Position numbers and translations under genes: made by a program. From Myxococcota bacterium (GTDB lineage Bacteria; Myxococcota_C; UBA6777): DNA of 13,177 nucleotides. The notes beneath the pieces were generated by a model. That model searched no databases. It had not been told where the DNA came from and saw only the letters and a list, made by a program, of their open reading frames with translations. Below, in pieces: positions 1 to 6,376 of the stretch (the stretch's first letter is position 1; the number at the start of each line of letters is the position of its first letter). Where the stretch lies: NCBI GenBank assembly GCA_963169055.1, contig CAUJFU010000273.1, positions 1-13,177 on the forward strand. The letters run 5' to 3'.

Positions 1-1986
1 AAAAGTGCCGAGGACTTTGACAACCAAGACGATGCGTATGTTTTTGAATCCACAGGGATCGCCTCTTCGCTTGCCGAAGCGCCGAAAAGCAACGCACAGA
101 TCCGCACTTCTCTTCCGACCAAAGAGACCAAAAAAGACCCAATGATCGGCAAGATGATCGGGAGTCGTTTTGCGCTGCGCAAGAAATTGGGGCAAGGTGG
201 GATGGGGGCGGTGTACCAAGCCACCGATCAAAAAACCAACGAAGAAGTGGCGGTCAAGATCCTGCCGATGCAACTCAGCACCGATCAAAGTGTGCTGGAT
301 CGTTTTAAGCGAGAATCACGGGTACAACTCTCTCTCGAACATCCGCACATTGTCCGAACGGTCTCTTCTGGCCAAGAAGACGAGATGGGCTGCTTTCTTG
401 CGATGGAGCTGTTGCGCGGTCAAGACTTTCGTGAGTTTCGCGTTGAAACAGGGCGAAAAAAACTCAACCCCCCTGAGATCGTATGCTTTTTTGATCAGCT
501 TTGTGATGCGCTTGCTTATACGCACCAGCGCGGGATCGTTCACCGCGACCTCAAGCCGGGCAACATCTTTTTGCGTGAAAGCCCCAAGGGACCGCTCGAA
601 GACCTTTGTTTGATCGACTTTGGGATCGCCAAACTCAACAGCGAAGACGCCCAACAGCTAACCGTCACGGGGATGTTTCTCGGCACTCCCAGTTATATGT
701 CCCCCGAACAAGCCGCAGGGCAGACCGATATCGACCATCGTTCCGATGTCTACAGCGTCGGCATTATTTTGTACGAGTGCCTTGTGGGGATCCCTCCGTT
801 TTTTGGCGACAACATGGTCAAGATCCTGATGGATCACCTGTACACACAGCCTCCGCCGCTCACGCAGATCCGGCCAGATATGATCTTTCCGCCTAGGCTG
901 CAAAAATTGGTGGAACGTTGCCTCTCGAAATCGCGGGAAAAACGGCCTGATTCGGTACTGGATGTCAGCCGCGAACTTCGAGAGATCCTTGCAGGAGTCC
1001 AACACTTCGAGAAGGACGGTAGCGAAACCTTCAAAGCAGAAGAACTCACTGCGCGTTCTCTCAAGCCGATCCTTGAACCCGAAGAACTCCGTCAAGAAGC
1101 CAACAAACTGCTCAAAGGGCTCGGGCAGCCCGAACTTCCCAACGATCCGCTGCCCATCGAAGAGATGCTTGGGCGTCTTGCCAAGCATCTGCGAAAATGT
1201 GAAGAACCCCGCTTAAATCTCTCTGAATTGATGATGGAACTTTTGCTCGAAGACTATTCCAACAAAGACGGTCAGATCATGGGAGAGTCCGAGGATTCAG
1301 GCTTTGAAGAAGAAGCTCTCTCTCGGCCTGCGTTGCCGACAGCGAACGGCAACGCACCCGGCAGCCAAACGATCGGGCGGATGCAGATCTTGACGGTGGC
1401 TGGGTCTCGGCCTTCGGAGAGTCGCTCGGACCTTCCCGCTGTCAAAAAAAATGCCGAACGCTCGGCCACACCGACCACACCGCAACATACAAAAGACCAG
1501 ATCTTGTCGCTTGAAGAACTCGAAAGTCGTCACCCCAGCCTTGCTTCCAAATCTCCCGCCCAGCGAGGCGCTTATCAACGCAAGCAGCCCGATTTTTCCA
1601 AAAATCAGCGACCTCGCTCGCGTGCGTTGTTTTGGCTGTTGCTTGTTGCTGTGATGGCGTTGGCAGCCATCGGCTTTTATCTTCTTCAACGAAACGTCAG
1701 TCAGCCCGCAAATATCGACGGAAAAGCTCCGACCCACCGTGTTTTTGCGGCCACACAACGCGCTGCTCGTTCTGCTCCCGCGCTTCAAAAACGCGCTGCT
1801 CGTTCTGCTTCCGCGCTTCAAAAACGCGCTGCTCGTTCTACCCCCCCATCCCAAGAACGTGCTGTTCGTTCTGCTGCTGTGTTCCAAGCACGCCCGATTC
1901 ATGGGCGCTTTTCCCCCTTTCGCCTTCGGCGTCTGTTGGCTTTCTCTTCTCTTGCTTTGACACGCGAGACCCACCATGCGCAATGA
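1..1986 (+). CDS. Membrane-anchored eukaryotic-like Ser/Thr protein kinase (5' end outside window)
   Basis: Phosphorylates Ser/Thr of unknown targets; the catalytic domain should be cytoplasmic. Numbering from the ATG at 142: glycine loop LGQGGMG (16-22), Lys39 in VAVKI, probable helix-C Glu58, HRDLKPGN (134-141), DFG (159-161), activation-loop Thr174/Thr176, SPE (187-189) and the late conserved Arg268. All catalytic residues are present, so it should be active. A charged, partly disordered linker (about 290-490) leads to one transmembrane helix (about 494-514) and a basic Arg/Ala/Ser tail with tandem repeats. The frame stays open from base 1 with 47 sense codons before ATG 142. The DP-x-IG signature that often precedes such kinase domains straddles that ATG, and the ATG lacks a convincing ribosome site. 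I therefore infer the true start lies left of the window. The stop overlaps the next start by 11 bases, implying co-translation with the HEAT-type gene. The kinase call is firm; the substrate is unknown. Confidence 0.95.
   Translation, partial: KSAEDFDNQDDAYVFESTGIASSLAEAPKSNAQIRTSLPTKETKKDPMIGKMIGSRFALRKKLGQGGMGAVYQATDQKTNEEVAVKILPMQLSTDQSVLDRFKRESRVQLSLEHPHIVRTVSSGQEDEMGCFLAMELLRGQDFREFRVETGRKKLNPPEIVCFFDQLCDALAYTHQRGIVHRDLKPGNIFLRESPKGPLEDLCLIDFGIAKLNSEDAQQLTVTGMFLGTPSYMSPEQAAGQTDIDHRSDVYSVGIILYECLVGIPPFFGDNMVKILMDHLYTQPPPLTQIRPDMIFPPRLQKLVERCLSKSREKRPDSVLDVSRELREILAGVQHFEKDGSETFKAEELTARSLKPILEPEELRQEANKLLKGLGQPELPNDPLPIEEMLGRLAKHLRKCEEPRLNLSELMMELLLEDYSNKDGQIMGESEDSGFEEEALSRPALPTANGNAPGSQTIGRMQILTVAGSRPSESRSDLPAVKKNAERSATPTTPQHTKDQILSLEELESRHPSLASKSPAQRGAYQRKQPDFSKNQRPRSRALFWLLLVAVMALAAIGFYLLQRNVSQPANIDGKAPTHRVFAATQRAARSAPALQKRAARSASALQKRAARSTPPSQERAVRSAAVFQARPIHGRFSPFRLRRLLAFSSLALTRETHHAQ
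1759..1890 (+). repeat. Four tandem 33-bp units encoding 11-residue repeats in the kinase tail
   Basis: Four in-frame 33-base units run at 1759-1791, 1792-1824, 1825-1857 and 1858-1890. The first two are almost identical; the third and fourth are progressively diverged. They encode RAARSAPALQK, RAARSASALQK, RAARSTPPSQE and RAVRSAAVFQA, a basic segment just outside the predicted transmembrane helix of the kinase. Unit three contains a run of seven C (1841-1847), a possible slippage site. All three forward frames are open here, a result of composition that leaves the exact kinase C-terminus less certain than its catalytic domain. Confidence 0.9.
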
Positions 1987-4561
1987 CCGCAAGATCTTCA
2001 ACCTTCAAGACGCTCCGCTGCCCAAACAAGACGAAGTCCTTGATGTCTTGCGTCAACTTCGTGCGGTTGCCAACGCGCACAAGATGTATCCCCCCGGCCA
2101 CCAGATGCTGCGCCGCATCAATACCCGCCTTTACGAAGAAGTCCAACGCCTCTGCCAAAAGATGCCATTCTTGGCTTTGCTCTTTAGTGCCGAAGGGACC
2201 GAACTCAACGGCGAACTGCTCAACCGACCTACCCCAGAGCGTCAGTTTGGTCGTGAGTTTTCTGCGCATTTCCAAACCATCGGCATCAATACGCTGGTGA
2301 TCCCGCCCGAGGTCCATCGCAACGAACTGGGTGATTTTTTTGAGATCACTCTGCGCCATAACCCTGATGTGGACGGAGCGTTGGATGTGGATGGGTTGAC
2401 GCTGCGCTTTCCAAGCCTCCCGATCAACCGACAGATCCTGCGGCGTGGTAGTGCGAACAAAGTCCGCGACAAGATGTCTCTGCGCGAACTTATGGCCAGT
2501 ATGGATCGCGAGAGCTTGTTAAAAGAGCTGGGCTTACAACCTGATCAGATTCCCCCTGAATTACAAGAACTGTTTGACGAAAAAGATCGAACGGATCAAG
2601 GGAAGCAAAAAGAAGAAAATTTCAAAAAAGAAGGCGAGGCTTTTGCGCAATATGTTCGTTCGGGGCGTTTTATTCTTGATCTGTTTCAAGCGAACCCGAC
2701 TTCCGAACAATGGCCGACGATCCAAGGCGCAAATCCGACGCGTGGAAGCATGGCTGATCTGTCGAGTGTCCAGTCTCCCGCGCTCTCCAACAGTGCGCTT
2801 TCTTCGGTGTATTCGCCGTCGTCTTCTTTTCCTGCCGCTTCTGATGCGCAACCGCTAAGTTTGGTCGATCTGCCTGCCATTCAAGGCAAACCTCTTTCGG
2901 ATGATCTTGCACCGCTTCAGCGTGTGGACTGGAACGCTCTTTCGCAACAATCCGATGTGCGTTTTCCGAGCCATTGGCAACCCGCAGCGCTCGCCGCGAG
3001 CGATGGTTTTGAAGACTTTATCCGATCAGGAAAAGCTCAAGATTACCTCCAAGCCTTCCTCGCACAACAACACCAACAGGCGGGTGTTTCCCTTCCCAAC
3101 GCGAACTTACCCCCCGGAAGTTCGGGCTTTGATCCGCTTCTTGTTCAGCAACAGATCCAGTCCGCCTTGCAACAATTTCATCTGTCTTCGCAGCGTCTTT
3201 CTGATGAACAGATGCGACACGCCTACCAAGAACAGATCGCCAACCAACTCGCACACACGCCCCCTGATGTTCTCGCGCAGTATGTGATGCAGCTTTCGCA
3301 TACGGAGCCTTTTCAGGCCGCGCTGCGCCAATCGTTGCTTTCTTCGCTGCCACCCGAACGCCTCGAAGCCTCGCAAGAAGCCTTGCTTGCTCAAATCCGC
3401 CAATCTCCTTCCAAAGAATTTGTGGAAGGAGGGGTGGGAGTTTTGCAAGAATTTATCGATCAACAGATCGAACAAGGGGTTTATTCGGGGCTCAAAAAGC
3501 TACTCAACCGACTCGATGAGGGAGAGGCGGACGATTCGATTAGCGTGAAAGCAGGACTTCAAAAGCTTCTGGATCATGTAGCTGAACCCCAACACGTCCA
3601 TCAACTGATCGAGGATGGCAAACAACGCGGAAACAAAGATGCCCGCGAAGTCCTTGCCGAACTCGCACAGCAGGCGCTTCCGCAATGTCTTGACGAGCTT
3701 TCCGAAAAAGCAGCCGATGACCCAAGTGCTTTTCAACAGCAAGTCGAACTTTTGATCGAAGTGGCGCGCAATGCACCATCACAAAAGCGAGACAGTGCGT
3801 TTCAGTCCTTGTTTGAGCGGATGCGTTCGGGGCTGGTGTTGGATGAGCAACAGGATGTTATCCTCGAATTGAGTCGTCGTTTTGCGCCGAAGATTTTTGA
3901 AGACTACCTGCTACACCGTCTGACTGAGCCGTTGCAGCGGGCAGAGCGACAGCGGTTGCTCAATCAGGCTATTGCGCATGACTCTCCGAAGGTTCGGGCG
4001 TTTTTGCTCAAGATGCTTCAAGCGCGTGCGCTGTGTCACCTTCCCGAGCTGGAGGAGCTGGTTCTTCAGTATCTCCAACGTACGCAATCGATTGATGGGC
4101 TGGTTTGGTTGGCGCAAGAACTCGAACAAGCGGAAAGAGCACCGGGATTGCGCCATAGTGCGGTGTGGATGCTCGGTCTGTTTCATGATGACAAAAGCAT
4201 TGGGCTGATCAAGCGGATCTTGTTGGAAAAGCGCAAAAAAACCTTTGCTTATAGCGATGATATGCGCTTTCAAGCGCTTCATACACTCACGCGCTTCCCA
4301 CGCCCCCAAGTGTTGGTTCTTCTTCAAAAGATGCGTGAGGACAACCATCCTTTGATCAAAGCCTACGCGGCGCAGATGACCTCGGATACTACGCCCGAAG
4401 AAGAATCCGCTGCACGAACGATGTACTTTACGGATCTTGAACTCAGCCACCACACCTTTGTCGGCCAAAGCGCTTTGACAACGCCCAATCTGATCTTGAT
4501 CGGTGTGGCGTTGGCGTTGGGGTTGCTGCTTGGCTTGATTGTCAAGTGGCTGCTTGGTTGA
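1976..4561 (+). CDS. Large tail-anchored HEAT-like helical-repeat protein, partner of the kinase
   Basis: 861 residues, function unknown. Residues about 15-170 form a compact domain (conserved-looking MYPPGHQML, then SAEGTELNGELL and a GINTLVIPPEVHRNEL stretch). It resembles the N-terminal domain seen in many HEAT-repeat and some HD-GYP signalling proteins; that resemblance is from memory, not a search. Residues about 245-340 are Ser/Pro/Gln-rich and probably disordered. About 345-800 are strongly helical with Leu/Ala/Glu spacing typical of HEAT/ARM solenoids, clearest around 640-800. Residues 839-856 are a single hydrophobic helix followed by KWLLG, so the protein looks tail-anchored with its bulk in the cytoplasm. 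The start overlaps the kinase stop (ATG at 1976, TGA at 1984) and has only a weak ribosome site, which suggests translational coupling. The 3' end overlaps the convergent decarboxylase gene by 20 bases. A scaffold or substrate of the kinase is the natural inference. Confidence 0.85.
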   Translation: MRNDRKIFNLQDAPLPKQDEVLDVLRQLRAVANAHKMYPPGHQMLRRINTRLYEEVQRLCQKMPFLALLFSAEGTELNGELLNRPTPERQFGREFSAHFQTIGINTLVIPPEVHRNELGDFFEITLRHNPDVDGALDVDGLTLRFPSLPINRQILRRGSANKVRDKMSLRELMASMDRESLLKELGLQPDQIPPELQELFDEKDRTDQGKQKEENFKKEGEAFAQYVRSGRFILDLFQANPTSEQWPTIQGANPTRGSMADLSSVQSPALSNSALSSVYSPSSSFPAASDAQPLSLVDLPAIQGKPLSDDLAPLQRVDWNALSQQSDVRFPSHWQPAALAASDGFEDFIRSGKAQDYLQAFLAQQHQQAGVSLPNANLPPGSSGFDPLLVQQQIQSALQQFHLSSQRLSDEQMRHAYQEQIANQLAHTPPDVLAQYVMQLSHTEPFQAALRQSLLSSLPPERLEASQEALLAQIRQSPSKEFVEGGVGVLQEFIDQQIEQGVYSGLKKLLNRLDEGEADDSISVKAGLQKLLDHVAEPQHVHQLIEDGKQRGNKDAREVLAELAQQALPQCLDELSEKAADDPSAFQQQVELLIEVARNAPSQKRDSAFQSLFERMRSGLVLDEQQDVILELSRRFAPKIFEDYLLHRLTEPLQRAERQRLLNQAIAHDSPKVRAFLLKMLQARALCHLPELEELVLQYLQRTQSIDGLVWLAQELEQAERAPGLRHSAVWMLGLFHDDKSIGLIKRILLEKRKKTFAYSDDMRFQALHTLTRFPRPQVLVLLQKMREDNHPLIKAYAAQMTSDTTPEEESAARTMYFTDLELSHHTFVGQSALTTPNLILIGVALALGLLLGLIVKWLLG

Positions 4562-5600
4562 GGTCGGGGCGTGGGGAGTTTTCGGGGCGTAGATAGTTTC
4601 GCCAGTCCACTTGTAGAAATTCGCAGGCTGCGTGGCAAAAGAGCTTGGCTTTTGTTTCTGGATCGAGATCGGCCATGTCTTCGATGTATTTGCCGTGTTC
4701 GAGATCGCCGAGGGGGAAAGGGTAGTCTGTGCCGTGGGCGATGCGTTGGGGGCCGATGAGCTTGAGTAGATAGCGCAAGACTTCGGGATCGTGGGTGATT
4801 CCATCGACCCAGAAGTGTCCGAGGTAGGAGCGGGGTGGGCGGACGTGGTGGAGATTGACGAGATCCGGGCGGCAGTTGTAGCCGTGTTCGATCCGCCCCA
4901 ATGTTGCGGGAAAAGAACCGCCTCCGTGAGCGAAAAGAACCCGTAGATCGGGATAACGGTCAAAGATCCCGCCGAACATCATGGAGCAGATCGCACGCGA
5001 GGTTTCTGCGGGCATCCCCACCAGCCAAGGGAGCCAGTATTTGCGCATACTGGCCTCGCCCATCATCTCCCAAGGATGAACCAACAAACAGGCCCCCAAA
5101 GATTGGGCGGCTTCGTAGAACGGGTAAAAGACAGGATCATCCAAGTTGCGGTCGAGGATATGCGAAGCGATCTCCAAACCCGGCATCTTGAGTTCTCGGA
5201 TACATCGAGTCATCTCTTGGATAGCGAGATCGGTATCTTGCATCGGGACGGTCCCAAGGGCGACAAAGCGCTTGGGGTAGCGTTGTTGAACTTCGGCGAG
5301 GTGGTTGTTGACGATCTGGCACCAATCAAGGGTGTGTTCGGGTTTGGCCCAGTAATAAAACAACACAGGCACCGTACAAAGCACCATCACATCGACATTC
5401 CAGCGATCCATGTCGCGCAGGATCGCTTCGGGACTCCAACAGTTTTCCTCGATTTCCCTAAAAAATTGGCCATCATCTCGCAGCATCCGCGCAAATCCCG
5501 CACGATGGTGATCGAGTTGAATGAACCCTCCATAGCCATAACGCTCTTTGAGATCGGGCCAGCGTTCGGGCAAGATATGGGCGTGGATATCGATCTTCAT
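4542..5600 (-). CDS. nbaD: 2-amino-3-carboxymuconate-6-semialdehyde decarboxylase (ACMSD)
   Basis: Zn-dependent amidohydrolase-fold decarboxylase. It converts 2-amino-3-carboxymuconate-6-semialdehyde to 2-aminomuconate-6-semialdehyde, drawing flux away from spontaneous quinolinate formation. The 352 residues fit the family's usual 335-350. Visible metal ligands are His6 and His8 (DIHAH), His175 (LLVHPW) and Asp292 (HGTDYP). His225 in FAHGGGSF matches the catalytic His, and Arg48 and Arg236 sit where the family binds the substrate carboxylates. The start is ATG 5600 because it begins directly with MKIDIHAH, has GGAGG four bases upstream, and shares ATGA with the stop of the dioxygenase gene. 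The frame's extension upstream to 5768 merely runs through that gene. Cytoplasmic. The symbol follows the 2-nitrobenzoate pathway name for the enzyme; a kynurenine-route role is equally possible here. Confidence 0.95.
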   Translation of the reverse strand: MKIDIHAHILPERWPDLKERYGYGGFIQLDHHRAGFARMLRDDGQFFREIEENCWSPEAILRDMDRWNVDVMVLCTVPVLFYYWAKPEHTLDWCQIVNNHLAEVQQRYPKRFVALGTVPMQDTDLAIQEMTRCIRELKMPGLEIASHILDRNLDDPVFYPFYEAAQSLGACLLVHPWEMMGEASMRKYWLPWLVGMPAETSRAICSMMFGGIFDRYPDLRVLFAHGGGSFPATLGRIEHGYNCRPDLVNLHHVRPPRSYLGHFWVDGITHDPEVLRYLLKLIGPQRIAHGTDYPFPLGDLEHGKYIEDMADLDPETKAKLFCHAACEFLQVDWRNYLRPENSPRPDLNQAAT

Positions 5601-6127
5601 GCAGCCTCCGCTTTTTTTGGGGGTTCCATGATCGCGTGACATGACTTGCAGGTGCGGTGTTCTTCGTTTCCATAGAATCGCGCAAAGATCGGTGGTAGCT
5701 GTTTGACGATGTCGGTAAGATCGACATATTCTTCGTAGAGTTTGTTTTGGCAGGATTCGCAAAACCACAAGAATCCGTCTTTTTCACCGTTCCTGCGTTT
5801 TCTTTCGATCACAAGTCCGACGCTTCCAGCTGTCCGTTGGGGAGAATGAGGGATACGTGGTGGCAGCAAGAAGATCTCACCTGCGCGGATGGGGATATCT
5901 TTGATCTGGCCGGATTCTTCGACCCGCAAGACGATATCACCTTCGAGTTGGTAAAAGAACTCTTCGCCCTCGTTGTAGTGAAAGTCTTTTCGGGCGTTGG
6001 GTCCACCCACAACCATGACGATAAACTCGGTGTTTTCGTAGACGACGGCGTTTCCGACGGGTGGTTTGAGCAGATGGCGGTGATCTTCGATCCACGCGGC
6101 AAAGTCGAGCGGTGGCATCAACGGCAT
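5597..6127 (-). CDS. nbaC: 3-hydroxyanthranilate 3,4-dioxygenase (cupin, bacterial type with rubredoxin-like site)
   Basis: Opens the ring of 3-hydroxyanthranilate with O2 to give 2-amino-3-carboxymuconate-6-semialdehyde, the substrate of the next gene's product. The 176 residues match the bacterial family (about 174). Catalytic iron ligands are His50, Glu56 and His94 (DFHYNEGEEFF, PHSPQR). Substrate-contact residues Arg46, Arg98 and Glu108 are present. A second iron site of rubredoxin type is formed by Cys123/Cys126 and Cys160/Cys163, as in the Cupriavidus enzyme and absent from animal ones. ATG 6127 is chosen over the longer frame (start 6184): it has AAGGAGAGG just upstream, and the extra 19 residues are a Lys/Arg-rich string not typical of the family. 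It is first of a two-gene unit. No kynureninase, kynurenine monooxygenase or aminomuconate-semialdehyde dehydrogenase gene lies in the window. Confidence 0.97.
   Translation of the reverse strand: MPLMPPLDFAAWIEDHRHLLKPPVGNAVVYENTEFIVMVVGGPNARKDFHYNEGEEFFYQLEGDIVLRVEESGQIKDIPIRAGEIFLLPPRIPHSPQRTAGSVGLVIERKRRNGEKDGFLWFCESCQNKLYEEYVDLTDIVKQLPPIFARFYGNEEHRTCKSCHAIMEPPKKAEAA
5605..5609 (-). promoter_or_regulatory. Ribosome binding site of the ACMSD gene
   Basis: GGAGG on the minus strand, four bases before ATG 5600. It lies inside the last codons of the dioxygenase gene and fixes the decarboxylase start; with the ATGA stop/start overlap it indicates coupled translation of the two enzymes. Confidence 0.8.
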
Positions 6128-6130
6128 GGG

Positions 6131-6139
6131 CCTCTCCTT
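6131..6139 (-). promoter_or_regulatory. Ribosome binding site deciding the dioxygenase start
   Basis: AAGGAGAGG on the minus strand, ending three bases before ATG 6127 (GGAG core six bases away). It is the reason for preferring the 176-residue protein over the frame's upstream ATG at 6184. Confidence 0.85.
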
Positions 6140-6231
6140 GGTTTCAGGCTTTTTCTTGGAGCGCACTCGTTTCTTTCTTTGCATGGGGTGTGAGCGATCT
6201 GCGTCTACGAGCGGCCCGCGAAGTCGAGCGC

Positions 6232-6261
6232 ATCATAACGTCTTTTCATCCAGAAGCGCAA
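6232..6261 (-). promoter_or_regulatory. Tentative sigma-70-like promoter for the dioxygenase-decarboxylase operon
   Basis: On the minus strand TTGCGC (6261-6256) is followed after 18 bases by TATGAT (6237-6232). The -10 matches consensus at five of six positions and the -35 at three of six. It lies about 105 bases before the dioxygenase ATG. One good hexamer in 249 bases can arise by chance, so this is weak. Confidence 0.3.
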
Positions 6262-6324
6262 CGAAGCGTGATGTCGCGCACATCTCGAAACTTTTTGGTG
6301 GAGAGCGCGATGCTGTGTGAAAGC

Positions 6325-6353
6325 TTGCAGCGTGTTTTGTGATCGCGCTGCGA
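6325..6353. repeat. Imperfect inverted repeat before the peptidase-like gene
   Basis: GCAGCG (6327-6332) and CGCTGC (6346-6351) are perfect inverted copies 13 bases apart, extendable by a T-G and a T-A pair. It lies 24 bases upstream of the GTG start, where an operator or a 5'-leader hairpin could be. There is no U-run, so it is not a terminator. Chance occurrence is possible. Confidence 0.25.
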
Positions 6354-6363
6354 AACGTGTGTA

Positions 6364-6369
6364 AAGGAG
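6364..6369 (+). promoter_or_regulatory. Ribosome binding site fixing a GTG start
   Basis: AAGGAG seven bases before GTG 6377. No competing in-frame ATG with a ribosome site is nearby, so the GTG start of the peptidase-like gene is well supported. Confidence 0.85.
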
Positions 6370-6376
6370 TCCCGCT

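Larger units (their letters stand above)
6128..6376. other. Divergent intergenic region, longest gap in the window
   Basis: 249 bases separate the dioxygenase gene (leftward) from the peptidase-like gene (rightward), so both promoters should lie here. Short frames exist on both strands, but none has a ribosome site or a recognisable product. I see one tentative leftward promoter (6232-6261), an imperfect inverted repeat (6325-6353) and the ribosome site of the rightward gene. No regulator gene is adjacent. Confidence 0.7.

Noticed and set aside
1297-2001. A minus-strand frame across the repeat region of the kinase gene
   Set aside because: It is open only because the 33-bp repeats lack stops in several frames; no start signal or homology pattern.
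4534-4546. CTTGA-TTG-TCAAG hairpin at the overlap of the HEAT-type and decarboxylase stops as a terminator
   Set aside because: Only a five-pair AT-containing stem with no U-run on either strand; too weak to call.
3911-4963. A 350-codon minus-strand frame spanning the HEAT-type gene and the decarboxylase gene
   Set aside because: It overlaps two recognised proteins in other frames and its low-complexity product (Ser/Thr/Pro then Gln/Arg-rich) looks spurious.
6128-6184. An N-terminal extension of the dioxygenase beginning at ATG 6184
   Set aside because: The added 19 residues are Lys/Arg-rich and atypical, and AAGGAGAGG clearly serves the ATG at 6127.
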